The notes under the pieces are model-generated. The model searched no databases. It saw nothing but the letters and a program-made list of their open reading frames with translations, and was not told where the DNA came from. Made by a program: the position numbers and the translations under genes. Shown here one piece after another: positions 38,585 to 46,621 of a stretch of DNA of 64,000 nucleotides. How positions within the stretch are numbered: the first letter of the stretch is position 1; each line of letters starts with the position of its first letter. This stretch comes from Opitutia bacterium. Lineage in GTDB: Bacteria; Verrucomicrobiota; Kiritimatiellia; CAIQIC01; Lenti-01. Location: positions 1 through 64,000 of the forward strand of contig SABN01000003.1 of NCBI GenBank assembly GCA_009928955.1. Reading direction: 5' to 3'.

Positions 38585-39358
38585 ATGAACAAGGCGTTTT
38601 GCGCGACAAGCGAACAGATCCTGAAGCATCTGGTGGTGGTGGTGCCGGCGTTCAACGAGGAGGCCTCCCTGGGGGGCTTGCTGGCCGAGATCCGTTCGGC
38701 GCTGCCGCAGGTGCCGATCCTCGTGGTCAGCGATGGATCGAAGGACCGGACCGTGGACGTGGCGCGCGCCGCCGGGGTCCGGGTGCTGGATCTGCCGCAT
38801 AACATGGGGGTGGGCGGAGCCGTGCAGGCGGGCTTCCAATACGCGGTCCGCAACGGATTCGGCCATGTGCTGCGGATGGACGGCGACGGCCAGCATCCGC
38901 CCGCCGAGGCCATGAAATTGATCGCCCGGATGGCGGAAAGCGGCGCGGATCTGGTCGTGGGCAGCCGGTTCGGGGCGACCCGGGAATGCGTCAGCTCCCG
39001 CTTCCGCTATGCGGGCATCCGCACGCTGGCCTTGTTCCTGAGCCTGATCTGCCGCGCGCGGATTTCGGATCCCACCTCCGGATTCTGGCTGGTGAGCCGT
39101 CCGTTGCTGGACTATTTCGCCCGCTATTATCCGACCGATTATCCGGAGCCGGAGGCCGTGGCGTTGCTGCGCCGCCAAGGGTATTCCTTCGCGGAGGCGT
39201 CCGTGCGGTTCCGCGGGCGGCAGGCGGGGCAGTCGTCCATCGGCTTCGTGGATGCCCTCTACTACATGGTCAAGGTGGGGCTGGCCCTGCTGGTGGATCG
39301 GGTGCGGGAAGTGAATCCGCGCTTTGCCAAGCAGCGGCTGGAGGGGGCCGGAACATGA
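38585..39358 (+). CDS. glycosyltransferase family 2 (polyprenyl-phosphate sugar synthase-like)
   Basis: VVVVPAFNEEASLGGLLAEI...LVVSDGSKDRT...LRMDGDGQHPPAE. Confidence 0.92.
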   Translation: MNKAFCATSEQILKHLVVVVPAFNEEASLGGLLAEIRSALPQVPILVVSDGSKDRTVDVARAAGVRVLDLPHNMGVGGAVQAGFQYAVRNGFGHVLRMDGDGQHPPAEAMKLIARMAESGADLVVGSRFGATRECVSSRFRYAGIRTLALFLSLICRARISDPTSGFWLVSRPLLDYFARYYPTDYPEPEAVALLRRQGYSFAEASVRFRGRQAGQSSIGFVDALYYMVKVGLALLVDRVREVNPRFAKQRLEGAGT

Positions 39359-41664
39359 ACCTAAAGGAAATGACGGACGCCCTTCTGTTCTGGGTTTCCC
39401 AATGGGTGGGCGTGACCCTGCCGCTGGTCGTCACCTTGCTGGTCGGGTTGATGGCGTGCGTGGCGGCGGTGACCGCGCTGTGGACGCGGCGCATCCGGGT
39501 GGCGCCCGCCCTGCTGATCCTGTTTGCCGGCGTGTTCCTGGTGATGATCAGCTTGGACACCCGGATCCTGCACTGGCTGGTTTCGACCAGCTATCTGATC
39601 CGCATCCGGTTGGTCATGGGGTTGCTGAGCGTGTTGGTCATGGGCGTGACCTTCGAGGCGGTCCGCCGGTCCCGGCTCAAGGAGCGCTACGCCATCTTGT
39701 GGATGTTCACGGGCGGCGTGATCCTGCTGTGCGCGTTTTTCCCGGCCATCCTGGACTTCCTGACGGCGCTGCTGGGCATGCAATACGTGACGGCGGTCGG
39801 CGTGCTGATGTTCGTTTTTTTCCTGATGGTGCTGTTCCACATTTCGCTGGCGCTGTCGAACATCCAAGAGGACGAGACCGCCACGGCGCAACGGTGCGCC
39901 CAGCTGGAGGCCCGGCTGGAACAGTTGGCGGGCGAGTTGGCGGGTTCCCGTGGAGCGGGCGCCCTTGCGCCTCCGGTGACGCCGCCGGCTCCGTTCGCGC
40001 CGCCGGGCGAACCGGACCGCCCTGAATGCGGCCGGCGCATGTTGCGCGGGTTCGTGGTGGGCGTTCCGGTGTTGATCGCGGGGTTCGCCTTGGCGGTGCT
40101 GTGGTCCGGGTTCCGGGCTCCGCAGGCCATGGTGGGGGACGAGGTCACGCATTACCACATGCTGGTCCATCAGGCGGAGGTCTTGCCGGCGGCGACCTTC
40201 GAGTCGCACATTTCCACCGGATGGGGAGGGGCGGAAGTCCGCTGGTACCCCCACACCCATCTGTGGCATTATGCGGGCGCTTGGCTGTACCGATGGATTC
40301 CCGCCTTCGCCGTCATCCAGATCTACCAAGCGCTCTTCCTGGTCCAGCTCCTGTTGGCCGGGTTCTTCCTGATCCGCCGCCGGCCGGAGGCGACCACGCC
40401 GGCCATCTTGCTGTATCTGCTGGTGCTGGCTTCCTTGCCCGTCACCCTGATTTTTTCCATGACGTTCTATCAGGATGTTCCGGTCACCGCGCAGGTGGTG
40501 ACCGCCTTCTGCCTGCTGGACCGCCGCCGCTGGGTCTGGGCGACCGTCTTCATGATGGCGGCGCTCGGGGTCAAGGAAACCGCGATCCTGTTCCTGCCGG
40601 CCTTCATGCTGTTCCTGCTGCTCCAGCGGTGGGGCGCGGCCCGGGCGGAATCCCGCCTCGCGGTCCGCCTCGGCCGGGTGGCGCTGCCGCTGGCAGTGGC
40701 CGGCGTCCTGCTGTGGATGCCCATGAAGATTTCAGACCGTTTGCTCGAGCGCTACGGCGGCTACTATCCATTCGGGCAGTTGACCTCCCTCGCCAGGAAG
40801 GTGGCGGGTGGCCTCGCCCGTCCCGTCGCCGCACCGCCCCCGGCTCCGGCTCCGGTTTCCGGCGGCGGGGCGGCAGTGGACTCCCATCCGATCACCTCGT
40901 ACGAAGCGGAAATCATCGTCAACCATCCGGGCGATTTGCGGCAACCGATGAACTGGGTGCTCTATGGCGGCGTCCTGCTGTGGCTGGTCATCGGGCTGGG
41001 GCTGGCGCGCCGCCTCACGGGGTGGCGGGAGCCGGTGGGCTGGCGCACGCTCGGGCGGGATCAATGGCCTCTTTGGGTGGGCCTGTCCTATCTGGCGCCC
41101 ACGGCGTATTTGTTGAAGACCGCGCCGGACGCCCGGTTCTTCCTGCCGGCGGTTCCGTTCCTCCTGTTGCCGTTCGTGGAATCCTTCTCGCGGCTGCCCC
41201 GGCAGCGGATCTGGATGTCGCTGTGGGTGGCCCTCGCCATCGCGCAGTCCGGATTCGTGCTCTCGAAGGCCGTGCAGTTGCGGCAGGTGACCCCCGAACT
41301 GAAGGCGGGCATGGCCTATCTGAAAGACAATCCGCCGCCGCACAACCGCGTGTTCATGTACCCGGAAGGCAACTACCGCCTGTTTCCCGTCACGCACAAC
41401 TGGTACTTGCAGTACCGCCTGCGCGATTTCTGGCGGGGCGACAATGATTTCCGCCTGCGTTTGCTGGCCGAGAACCGGGTCGGAGGCCTCGTGGTGAAAA
41501 AGCATCTGGTGAGCCCGGTGGACGAGGCCCTCACGAACTTGGGCGTTTATCCGGACTATTTCGTGAGGGAAATCGAGGCGGATCCCCGGTTCCGCAAGGT
41601 GTTCGACAATCCGGCGGTGGCCATCTATGTATTCGACGCGTCGGGACCGCCGGTTCTGGACTAG
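39355..41664 (+). CDS. DUF2304 domain fused to GT-C-like membrane glycosyltransferase
   Basis: RSRLKERYAILWMFTGGVILLCAFFPAILDFLTALLGMQYVTAVGVLMFVFFLMVLFHISLALS (DUF2304 pattern), coiled linker, then GT-C-type TM region; ATGA overlap with GT2. Confidence 0.72.
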   Translation: MNLKEMTDALLFWVSQWVGVTLPLVVTLLVGLMACVAAVTALWTRRIRVAPALLILFAGVFLVMISLDTRILHWLVSTSYLIRIRLVMGLLSVLVMGVTFEAVRRSRLKERYAILWMFTGGVILLCAFFPAILDFLTALLGMQYVTAVGVLMFVFFLMVLFHISLALSNIQEDETATAQRCAQLEARLEQLAGELAGSRGAGALAPPVTPPAPFAPPGEPDRPECGRRMLRGFVVGVPVLIAGFALAVLWSGFRAPQAMVGDEVTHYHMLVHQAEVLPAATFESHISTGWGGAEVRWYPHTHLWHYAGAWLYRWIPAFAVIQIYQALFLVQLLLAGFFLIRRRPEATTPAILLYLLVLASLPVTLIFSMTFYQDVPVTAQVVTAFCLLDRRRWVWATVFMMAALGVKETAILFLPAFMLFLLLQRWGAARAESRLAVRLGRVALPLAVAGVLLWMPMKISDRLLERYGGYYPFGQLTSLARKVAGGLARPVAAPPPAPAPVSGGGAAVDSHPITSYEAEIIVNHPGDLRQPMNWVLYGGVLLWLVIGLGLARRLTGWREPVGWRTLGRDQWPLWVGLSYLAPTAYLLKTAPDARFFLPAVPFLLLPFVESFSRLPRQRIWMSLWVALAIAQSGFVLSKAVQLRQVTPELKAGMAYLKDNPPPHNRVFMYPEGNYRLFPVTHNWYLQYRLRDFWRGDNDFRLRLLAENRVGGLVVKKHLVSPVDEALTNLGVYPDYFVREIEADPRFRKVFDNPAVAIYVFDASGPPVLD

Positions 41665-41670
41665 GGGGCG

Positions 41671-41802
41671 ATGAACACCTCTTTTCGGCTGGGCGTCAAC
41701 GCGCGGGCCCATCTTCCGGGAGGGCCGGGTGTTTGGGGAAAGGCCGATTCCTCACGGCCGGCCAGCGGCCATCTGCGGCGGGAACGTCCGGCAGGTTCGT
41801 GA
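41671..41802 (+). pseudogene. 5' stub of a glycosyltransferase (43 codons)
   Basis: MNTSFRLGVNARAHLPGGPG.. resembles LRLGVNALFYLPGEVGG of the 44206-45366 GT4; shares exact 16-mer CTGGGCGTCAACGCGC; TGA reached after divergence. Confidence 0.6.
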
Positions 41803-41803
41803 A

Positions 41804-44209
41804 ATGAACCGGCCGGAGATGCGCGGCGCGAGAAGTGCCCAGGTGAAAATGGCGTTGTTCCGGAAAACATTGGGCTTTGCGGGCGAAGGTTGGTTTTGGC
41901 TGTTGGTGGCCCTCGCCTTTGCGATGGCGTGGAAATGGTTGGCGCTGGCCGCCGCCGCGCCTCACGGAGGTCTTTCCCTTTTGCGATTCAGCGCGATTAC
42001 CGTCGCCCTGTTTGCCGGGCCGGGCTTGTTTCTGCTCAAGATGTTTCCCATGCCGGATTCATCCCCCCTGACCCGATTTCTGTGGGTGGTTTGGATCAGT
42101 TTAGGCGCCAATCTATTGGTTTTGTGGGCATTGTATTGGTTCGGAATCTACACGGGGACGGCGGCGTGGAGCGTGCTCGGAATCTCCGGGCTGCTGGGCA
42201 TGGCGGGAGCGTCCGGCGCGCATCCCCTCTCGGCGGCGTTGGCTTTCCGCCGCTGGTGGTTTCGGCAGCCGAGACTGGACCGGATCGTCTTTGCGATCCT
42301 TGCGCTGGATCTTGCGTTTTCGATGCTGCAGGCCGCCGGAACCCATTTCGGGGCTTGGGATGCCATTGTGTCATGGGATAAATGGGGCTGCGACATGGCC
42401 GAGCGGACGGGCTTGGGGCGCTATGCCATGGGGGGCTATCCTCAAATGCTTCCGACGCTGTATTCCCCGTACTACAAGGTGGCCGGAACCTGGTTGGCGG
42501 GACTTCCGGACGAACAACTGTTGTTGCATGGCCTGAATGCCCTGTTCCCCTTATTGCTGTTGGCGGGCCTGATCCGCTTGTGCGCCGTGTTGCGCGTGCG
42601 CTGGTCCCTGGCCGCCCTTGTCTTGTTTGGAAACGAGCATGTGCGGCTCTGCTTGACATCGGGATATGCGGACATTCCGGCGACGGCGTTGACCATCGGG
42701 GGCTTGGCGCTCATGTTGACCGCCGCCGTCGACCCATGGCCCGCATCCTGGACGGGGCGGCGCCCCGTGATCGGCCTGCTTTTTTCCCTGCCCGTTTTTC
42801 TCATGGCATTTTCCAAGGCGCAAGGCGTGGTGTTCGCGTTGCTGGGACTGGCGTGCGGCGTGTGGCTGGCGCCCCGTTCGCGGCGCTGGCCCGTCGCCGC
42901 ATGGCTGGGATGCGCCGTCGCGCTGGGTCTTCTCTGGACCGCGCCATTCTATGTCCACCAGTCCTATTATTCCCGGCATTACGACGAGGCCGACGCAAAT
43001 CCTCGGTTGCACACGTTCGTGGTCGAGGTGTCCAAGCCGAACTTGATCCAGCCGTCCTGGCGGAAGGCCGGATCCGATGCGAAAACGCTGGTGGAGGGGT
43101 ATCGCCAACTTCCCTTTCTCCGGCGGGTGGATGCCCGCATCTGGTGGCTGGCGTTTTATGGGGGCGCGCTTGCGGCCGTGGCCATCCCCCGCCTGGTGCC
43201 CATTGCCCTGATGGCCGGGATGGGGTTCGTCCTGTGGTTTTTCACGGTTTCGTATGATTGGCGAAACGCCTTTGTCCCCTTGGCGCTGCTGTCCGTCCTG
43301 TTGGCCGGAAGCTTGACCTGGATGAACGAACGCTTGAAAAACCATCCTTGGATCGACGGACTGACGACGCTTTCCGTGTATCTTCTGTTCGGGCTGGGTT
43401 TTTCCTGGGGCACGATCCAAAACGCATCCCGGTGGGGGCAAGCCGTGCAAGCCCCCCGCATATGGAAAACCGAGCTGGCGGGGCGACTCAATCTTGTTTC
43501 CCCGGCCTTCCGGGTTGTCCGCAACCTCGTCGAGCAATCTCCGCTGGGGCGGCGGGCAAACCGGATCTACTGCGACGACAACCTGTACCGTTATCTGGGA
43601 TCCCGGGGTGTCTATACCTTGAAGGGAAATTCGTTTTCGGACATCAAAAACCATGACCTGTTGCTCCGCAAGGGCGACGAGCCCCTGCCGGGCGAATTCA
43701 CTTCCGTGGCGCGCCTGCACAGCTTGGGATATGACACGTTGGCCGCGGCGGGTCCCTGCTGGGTGCCGACGCCGTTCGACGTGGTTGCGCATGGCGAAGT
43801 GGGGCTGCGCCCGGATGGCGAAGGTGGATTTTTTCTGGCAGGGCTGGGCGATGCGGACTTGAGCCTGGCCGCACTCGGTCCGTTGCAAGGGCAATCCGTC
43901 GTGCTGCTCAACATCGAGTTCGGGTCGGAGTCCGAAGCCCATGCGGTCGAGGTGTCCTGGGCTCCGGATTGGGATGTCGCAACCGTTCTCCGCACGCGAC
44001 TTTTGTTTCTCGTGAAAGGGCGGTGCGCGCAGGGCGTGATTTGGCTGGACCGTCTGGGCGAAGAAGAAACCCTGGAAAACCCCTTTCCGATCCACATCCG
44101 CAAGAATGCGCCAGAGCAGATTTGCATCCGCAAGGTTGGGGTTGAAATCATCCCGCCTTTCGTGGAGGCTCAAGCGCAGAACCCTGGCAACAAAAGCGAA
44201 CCGGAATGA
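41804..44209 (+). CDS. polytopic GT-C-like membrane protein (start 41804 or 41849)
   Basis: about 12 hydrophobic segments and soluble C-terminus; lower GC than neighbours. Confidence 0.55.
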   Translation: MNRPEMRGARSAQVKMALFRKTLGFAGEGWFWLLVALAFAMAWKWLALAAAAPHGGLSLLRFSAITVALFAGPGLFLLKMFPMPDSSPLTRFLWVVWISLGANLLVLWALYWFGIYTGTAAWSVLGISGLLGMAGASGAHPLSAALAFRRWWFRQPRLDRIVFAILALDLAFSMLQAAGTHFGAWDAIVSWDKWGCDMAERTGLGRYAMGGYPQMLPTLYSPYYKVAGTWLAGLPDEQLLLHGLNALFPLLLLAGLIRLCAVLRVRWSLAALVLFGNEHVRLCLTSGYADIPATALTIGGLALMLTAAVDPWPASWTGRRPVIGLLFSLPVFLMAFSKAQGVVFALLGLACGVWLAPRSRRWPVAAWLGCAVALGLLWTAPFYVHQSYYSRHYDEADANPRLHTFVVEVSKPNLIQPSWRKAGSDAKTLVEGYRQLPFLRRVDARIWWLAFYGGALAAVAIPRLVPIALMAGMGFVLWFFTVSYDWRNAFVPLALLSVLLAGSLTWMNERLKNHPWIDGLTTLSVYLLFGLGFSWGTIQNASRWGQAVQAPRIWKTELAGRLNLVSPAFRVVRNLVEQSPLGRRANRIYCDDNLYRYLGSRGVYTLKGNSFSDIKNHDLLLRKGDEPLPGEFTSVARLHSLGYDTLAAAGPCWVPTPFDVVAHGEVGLRPDGEGGFFLAGLGDADLSLAALGPLQGQSVVLLNIEFGSESEAHAVEVSWAPDWDVATVLRTRLLFLVKGRCAQGVIWLDRLGEEETLENPFPIHIRKNAPEQICIRKVGVEIIPPFVEAQAQNPGNKSEPE

Positions 44210-45366
44210 ACAACCCGAGAAAACCGGCGCCGGAACGAACAAGGGCCGCCTCCCTGCGCCTGGGCGTCAACGCGCTCTTTTATCTGCCCGGAGAGGTGGG
44301 GGGCTCCGAAACCTATCTGCGGGAGACGCTGCGCGCGCTGGCGCGCCGGCCGGACAAGCCCGCGGTCACGCTGTTCTCCAACGCCGAAAACGACGGCGAG
44401 CTGCGCGCGGAATTTCCGGACGCGGAGGTGGTGGCGTCGGGCGTCGCCGCCACGAACCGCGTCGCGCGCATCCTGGCCGAGCAGGTCCGGTTGCCGCGCC
44501 TGGCGCAGCGCGCGGGCGTGGAGGTGCTGTGGTCGCCGGGGTACACGGCGCCGGCGCTTTGCCCCTGTCCGCAGGTGGTGTCGATCCTCGACATGCAGTA
44601 CAAGCGGTTCCCCGCCGATGTCTCCTGGCTCGCGGCGCGCGCGATGGATGTGCTCTATCCGTCCGCCGCGCGGCGGTGCGGGGCCATCGTCGCGATCTCG
44701 GAATTCGCCAAGGCGGAGGTCGTTCATTTTCTCGGCGTTTCGCCGGAAAAAGTGACGGTGACGCTGCTGGCGGCGGATCCCGCGTTCGGCGCGCCGGGAG
44801 GGCCGCCGCCCGCGGCGGTGGCCGGCGCACCGTATCTGCTGTGCGTGGCGCATACGTATCCGCACAAGAACGTGGCGCTGCTGGTGCGGGCCTTCAACCG
44901 GATCGCGGCGGAGATTCCGCACCGGCTGGTGCTGGTGGGCAAGGCGCGGCTGGGCGAGCCGGAGGTGGCCGCCGCGCTGAAGGATTCCCCGCCCGGGCGC
45001 GTGGTGCGCCTGCCCGGGTTGCCGCGGCGCGACCTGATCGCGCTCTACCAGGGCGCGGACTGGTTCGTTTTTCCGTCGCTCTACGAAGGCTTCGGCCTGC
45101 CCGTGCTCGAAGCGATGTCCGCCGGCGCGCCCGTGCTGACGACGCGGGAGGCGTCCCTCCCCGAGATCGGCGGCGACGCCGTGCGCACCGCCGACGGCCG
45201 CGACGAGGCCGCCTTCGCCGCCGCCCTGCGCGCGGCCGCGGCGCTGCCGCGCGACGAGCGGGCGCGGCAGGTGGCCGCGGCAAAGGCGCGCGCCGCCGGG
45301 TTCACGTGGGAAGCCAGCGCGGAAAAACTATGGTATGTTCTGACGCAGGTTTTGAAATCGAGGTGA
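44206..45366 (+). CDS. glycosyltransferase family 4
   Basis: LGVNALFYLPGEVGGSETYLRETL; VAHTYPHKNVALLVRAF; FPSLYEGFGLPVLEAMSAGAPVLTT. Confidence 0.92.
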   Translation: MNNPRKPAPERTRAASLRLGVNALFYLPGEVGGSETYLRETLRALARRPDKPAVTLFSNAENDGELRAEFPDAEVVASGVAATNRVARILAEQVRLPRLAQRAGVEVLWSPGYTAPALCPCPQVVSILDMQYKRFPADVSWLAARAMDVLYPSAARRCGAIVAISEFAKAEVVHFLGVSPEKVTVTLLAADPAFGAPGGPPPAAVAGAPYLLCVAHTYPHKNVALLVRAFNRIAAEIPHRLVLVGKARLGEPEVAAALKDSPPGRVVRLPGLPRRDLIALYQGADWFVFPSLYEGFGLPVLEAMSAGAPVLTTREASLPEIGGDAVRTADGRDEAAFAAALRAAAALPRDERARQVAAAKARAAGFTWEASAEKLWYVLTQVLKSR

Positions 45367-45370
45367 AGAC

Positions 45371-46069
45371 ATGAGCGCATCCCTGACCATCGTGCTGTTG
45401 AGTTTGCTGAGCGGCGCGCTGTTCGCCGGCCTGATCCTGGCCCTGCGCCGGAAGGGCGGCGGCAAGAAAGGCATGGAGATCCGCGCCACGGCCGCCATCG
45501 AGGAGCTGAAGGCCATTGGCGTGCTGTCCGTGTTCAAGGCGGTGACGAAGGAGATCGTGACGGCACGCGACCATTCGCTCGGCGATCTCGGCAAGCGCTA
45601 CCTCGAATGGCTGATCACGTCGAAGAAGATGGCGATGATCTTCGAGTTCGACATCGACTTCCAGTACGACCTGCGCGATCCGTCGTTCACGGTGCAGGCA
45701 GACGGTCCCGGCCGCTACCGCCTGCAGATGCCGCGCTGCGACTACGTCGTCCACGTGCGCAACGTGACCTTCTACGACGAGCAGGGCGGCAAGCTCCTGC
45801 CCATCATCCTGCCCGACGTGATCAACAAGATCCTCGGCGGCGGATTCAACGAAGTGGACCGCAACAAGCTGATGGAGGAAGCCAAGGCGCAGGCCGGGGC
45901 GCTCGCGGAAAACCTCGCCCGCCGCCTCAGCTCCGAAGTGCAGACCTCCGCGCGCCAGACGATGGAGATGCTGGCCAAGAGCTTCGGCGCGGCCGCCGTC
46001 CGCGTGATCTTCCCCGACACCGCGCCCCACAAGGCGCAGGTCGTCGAAAGCGCCGCCGCCGCGACCTGA
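45371..46069 (+). CDS. DUF4230-like membrane-anchored protein
   Basis: N-terminal TM, KAVTKEIVTARDHSLG...FEFDIDFQYDLRDPSF; family assignment from memory. Confidence 0.55.
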   Translation: MSASLTIVLLSLLSGALFAGLILALRRKGGGKKGMEIRATAAIEELKAIGVLSVFKAVTKEIVTARDHSLGDLGKRYLEWLITSKKMAMIFEFDIDFQYDLRDPSFTVQADGPGRYRLQMPRCDYVVHVRNVTFYDEQGGKLLPIILPDVINKILGGGFNEVDRNKLMEEAKAQAGALAENLARRLSSEVQTSARQTMEMLAKSFGAAAVRVIFPDTAPHKAQVVESAAAAT

Positions 46070-46106
46070 GCCACCCCTGCGGGGACGCGCGGCGCGCGCC
46101 GCGGCG

Positions 46107-46236
46107 AAAAGTTTTCCACACTGTGGAAAACTTTTTTCCACACCGTGGAAAAACCGGGCAGTTTTTTCCACACCGTGGAAACTTTTTTTCCATTGCGTGG
46201 AAAAACCCTGAAAAAGTTTTCCATTGCGTGGAAAAC
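46107..46236. repeat. cluster of five TTTTCCA-N(1-5)-TGGAAAA palindromes in convergent intergenic region
   Basis: AAAAGTTTTCCACA-C-TGTGGAAAACTTTT 46107-46135; TTTTTCCAC-ACC-GTGGAAAAA 46133-46153; TTTTTTCCACACCGTGGAAAC 46162-46182; TTTTTCCA-TTGCG-TGGAAAAA 46185-46205; GTTTTCCA-TTGCG-TGGAAAAC 46216-46236. Confidence 0.95.
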
Positions 46237-46238
46237 TG

Positions 46239-46619
46239 TCAGGTCCGGTCGTTTTCCAGTTCCCGGATGCGCGCTTTCAGGCGGCGGTTTTCCTCGGCCA
46301 GCGCTGCTGCGCTCGTTGGCGCGGGGGGCGGTTGCTCCTCCGCGATGCAGTCGTCCGTGAGATAGACGCCGCTGAACATGGCGGTCTTCACGTGCGCCCG
46401 GTGCAGGCGGCCGTGCTCGTCCCGGTAGGTGATCCGGTAGATCCGCGAATCCTTCTCGCCGGACCAGCCGGGGCCGAAGGGCTCCCAGCTGCGGTCGACG
46501 AGCTCCCAGCCGCGTTCGCGCAGATAGCGCTCGACGCGCTCGCCGTCGATGGAGCCCGCCATCAGCCGGATCACAATGATCAGGAGGATGAAGCCGATGA
46601 AGATGGCGGCGGGTTCCAT
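46239..46619 (-). CDS. small membrane-anchored protein with C-terminal coiled coil
   Basis: MEPAAIFIGFILLIIVIRLMAG..., AALAEENRRLKARIRELENDRT. Confidence 0.6.
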   Translation of the reverse strand: MEPAAIFIGFILLIIVIRLMAGSIDGERVERYLRERGWELVDRSWEPFGPGWSGEKDSRIYRITYRDEHGRLHRAHVKTAMFSGVYLTDDCIAEEQPPPAPTSAAALAEENRRLKARIRELENDRT

Positions 46620-46621
46620 GG

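Noticed and set aside
46088-46103. CGCGGCGCGCGCCGCG perfect palindrome
   Set aside because: Low-complexity GC palindrome just after a stop codon; may be part of a terminator but not distinguishable from composition.
46107-46236. Possible CRISPR array
   Set aside because: Repeats are short palindromes about 22 and 30 bp apart centre to centre with no uniform unique spacers and no cas genes nearby.
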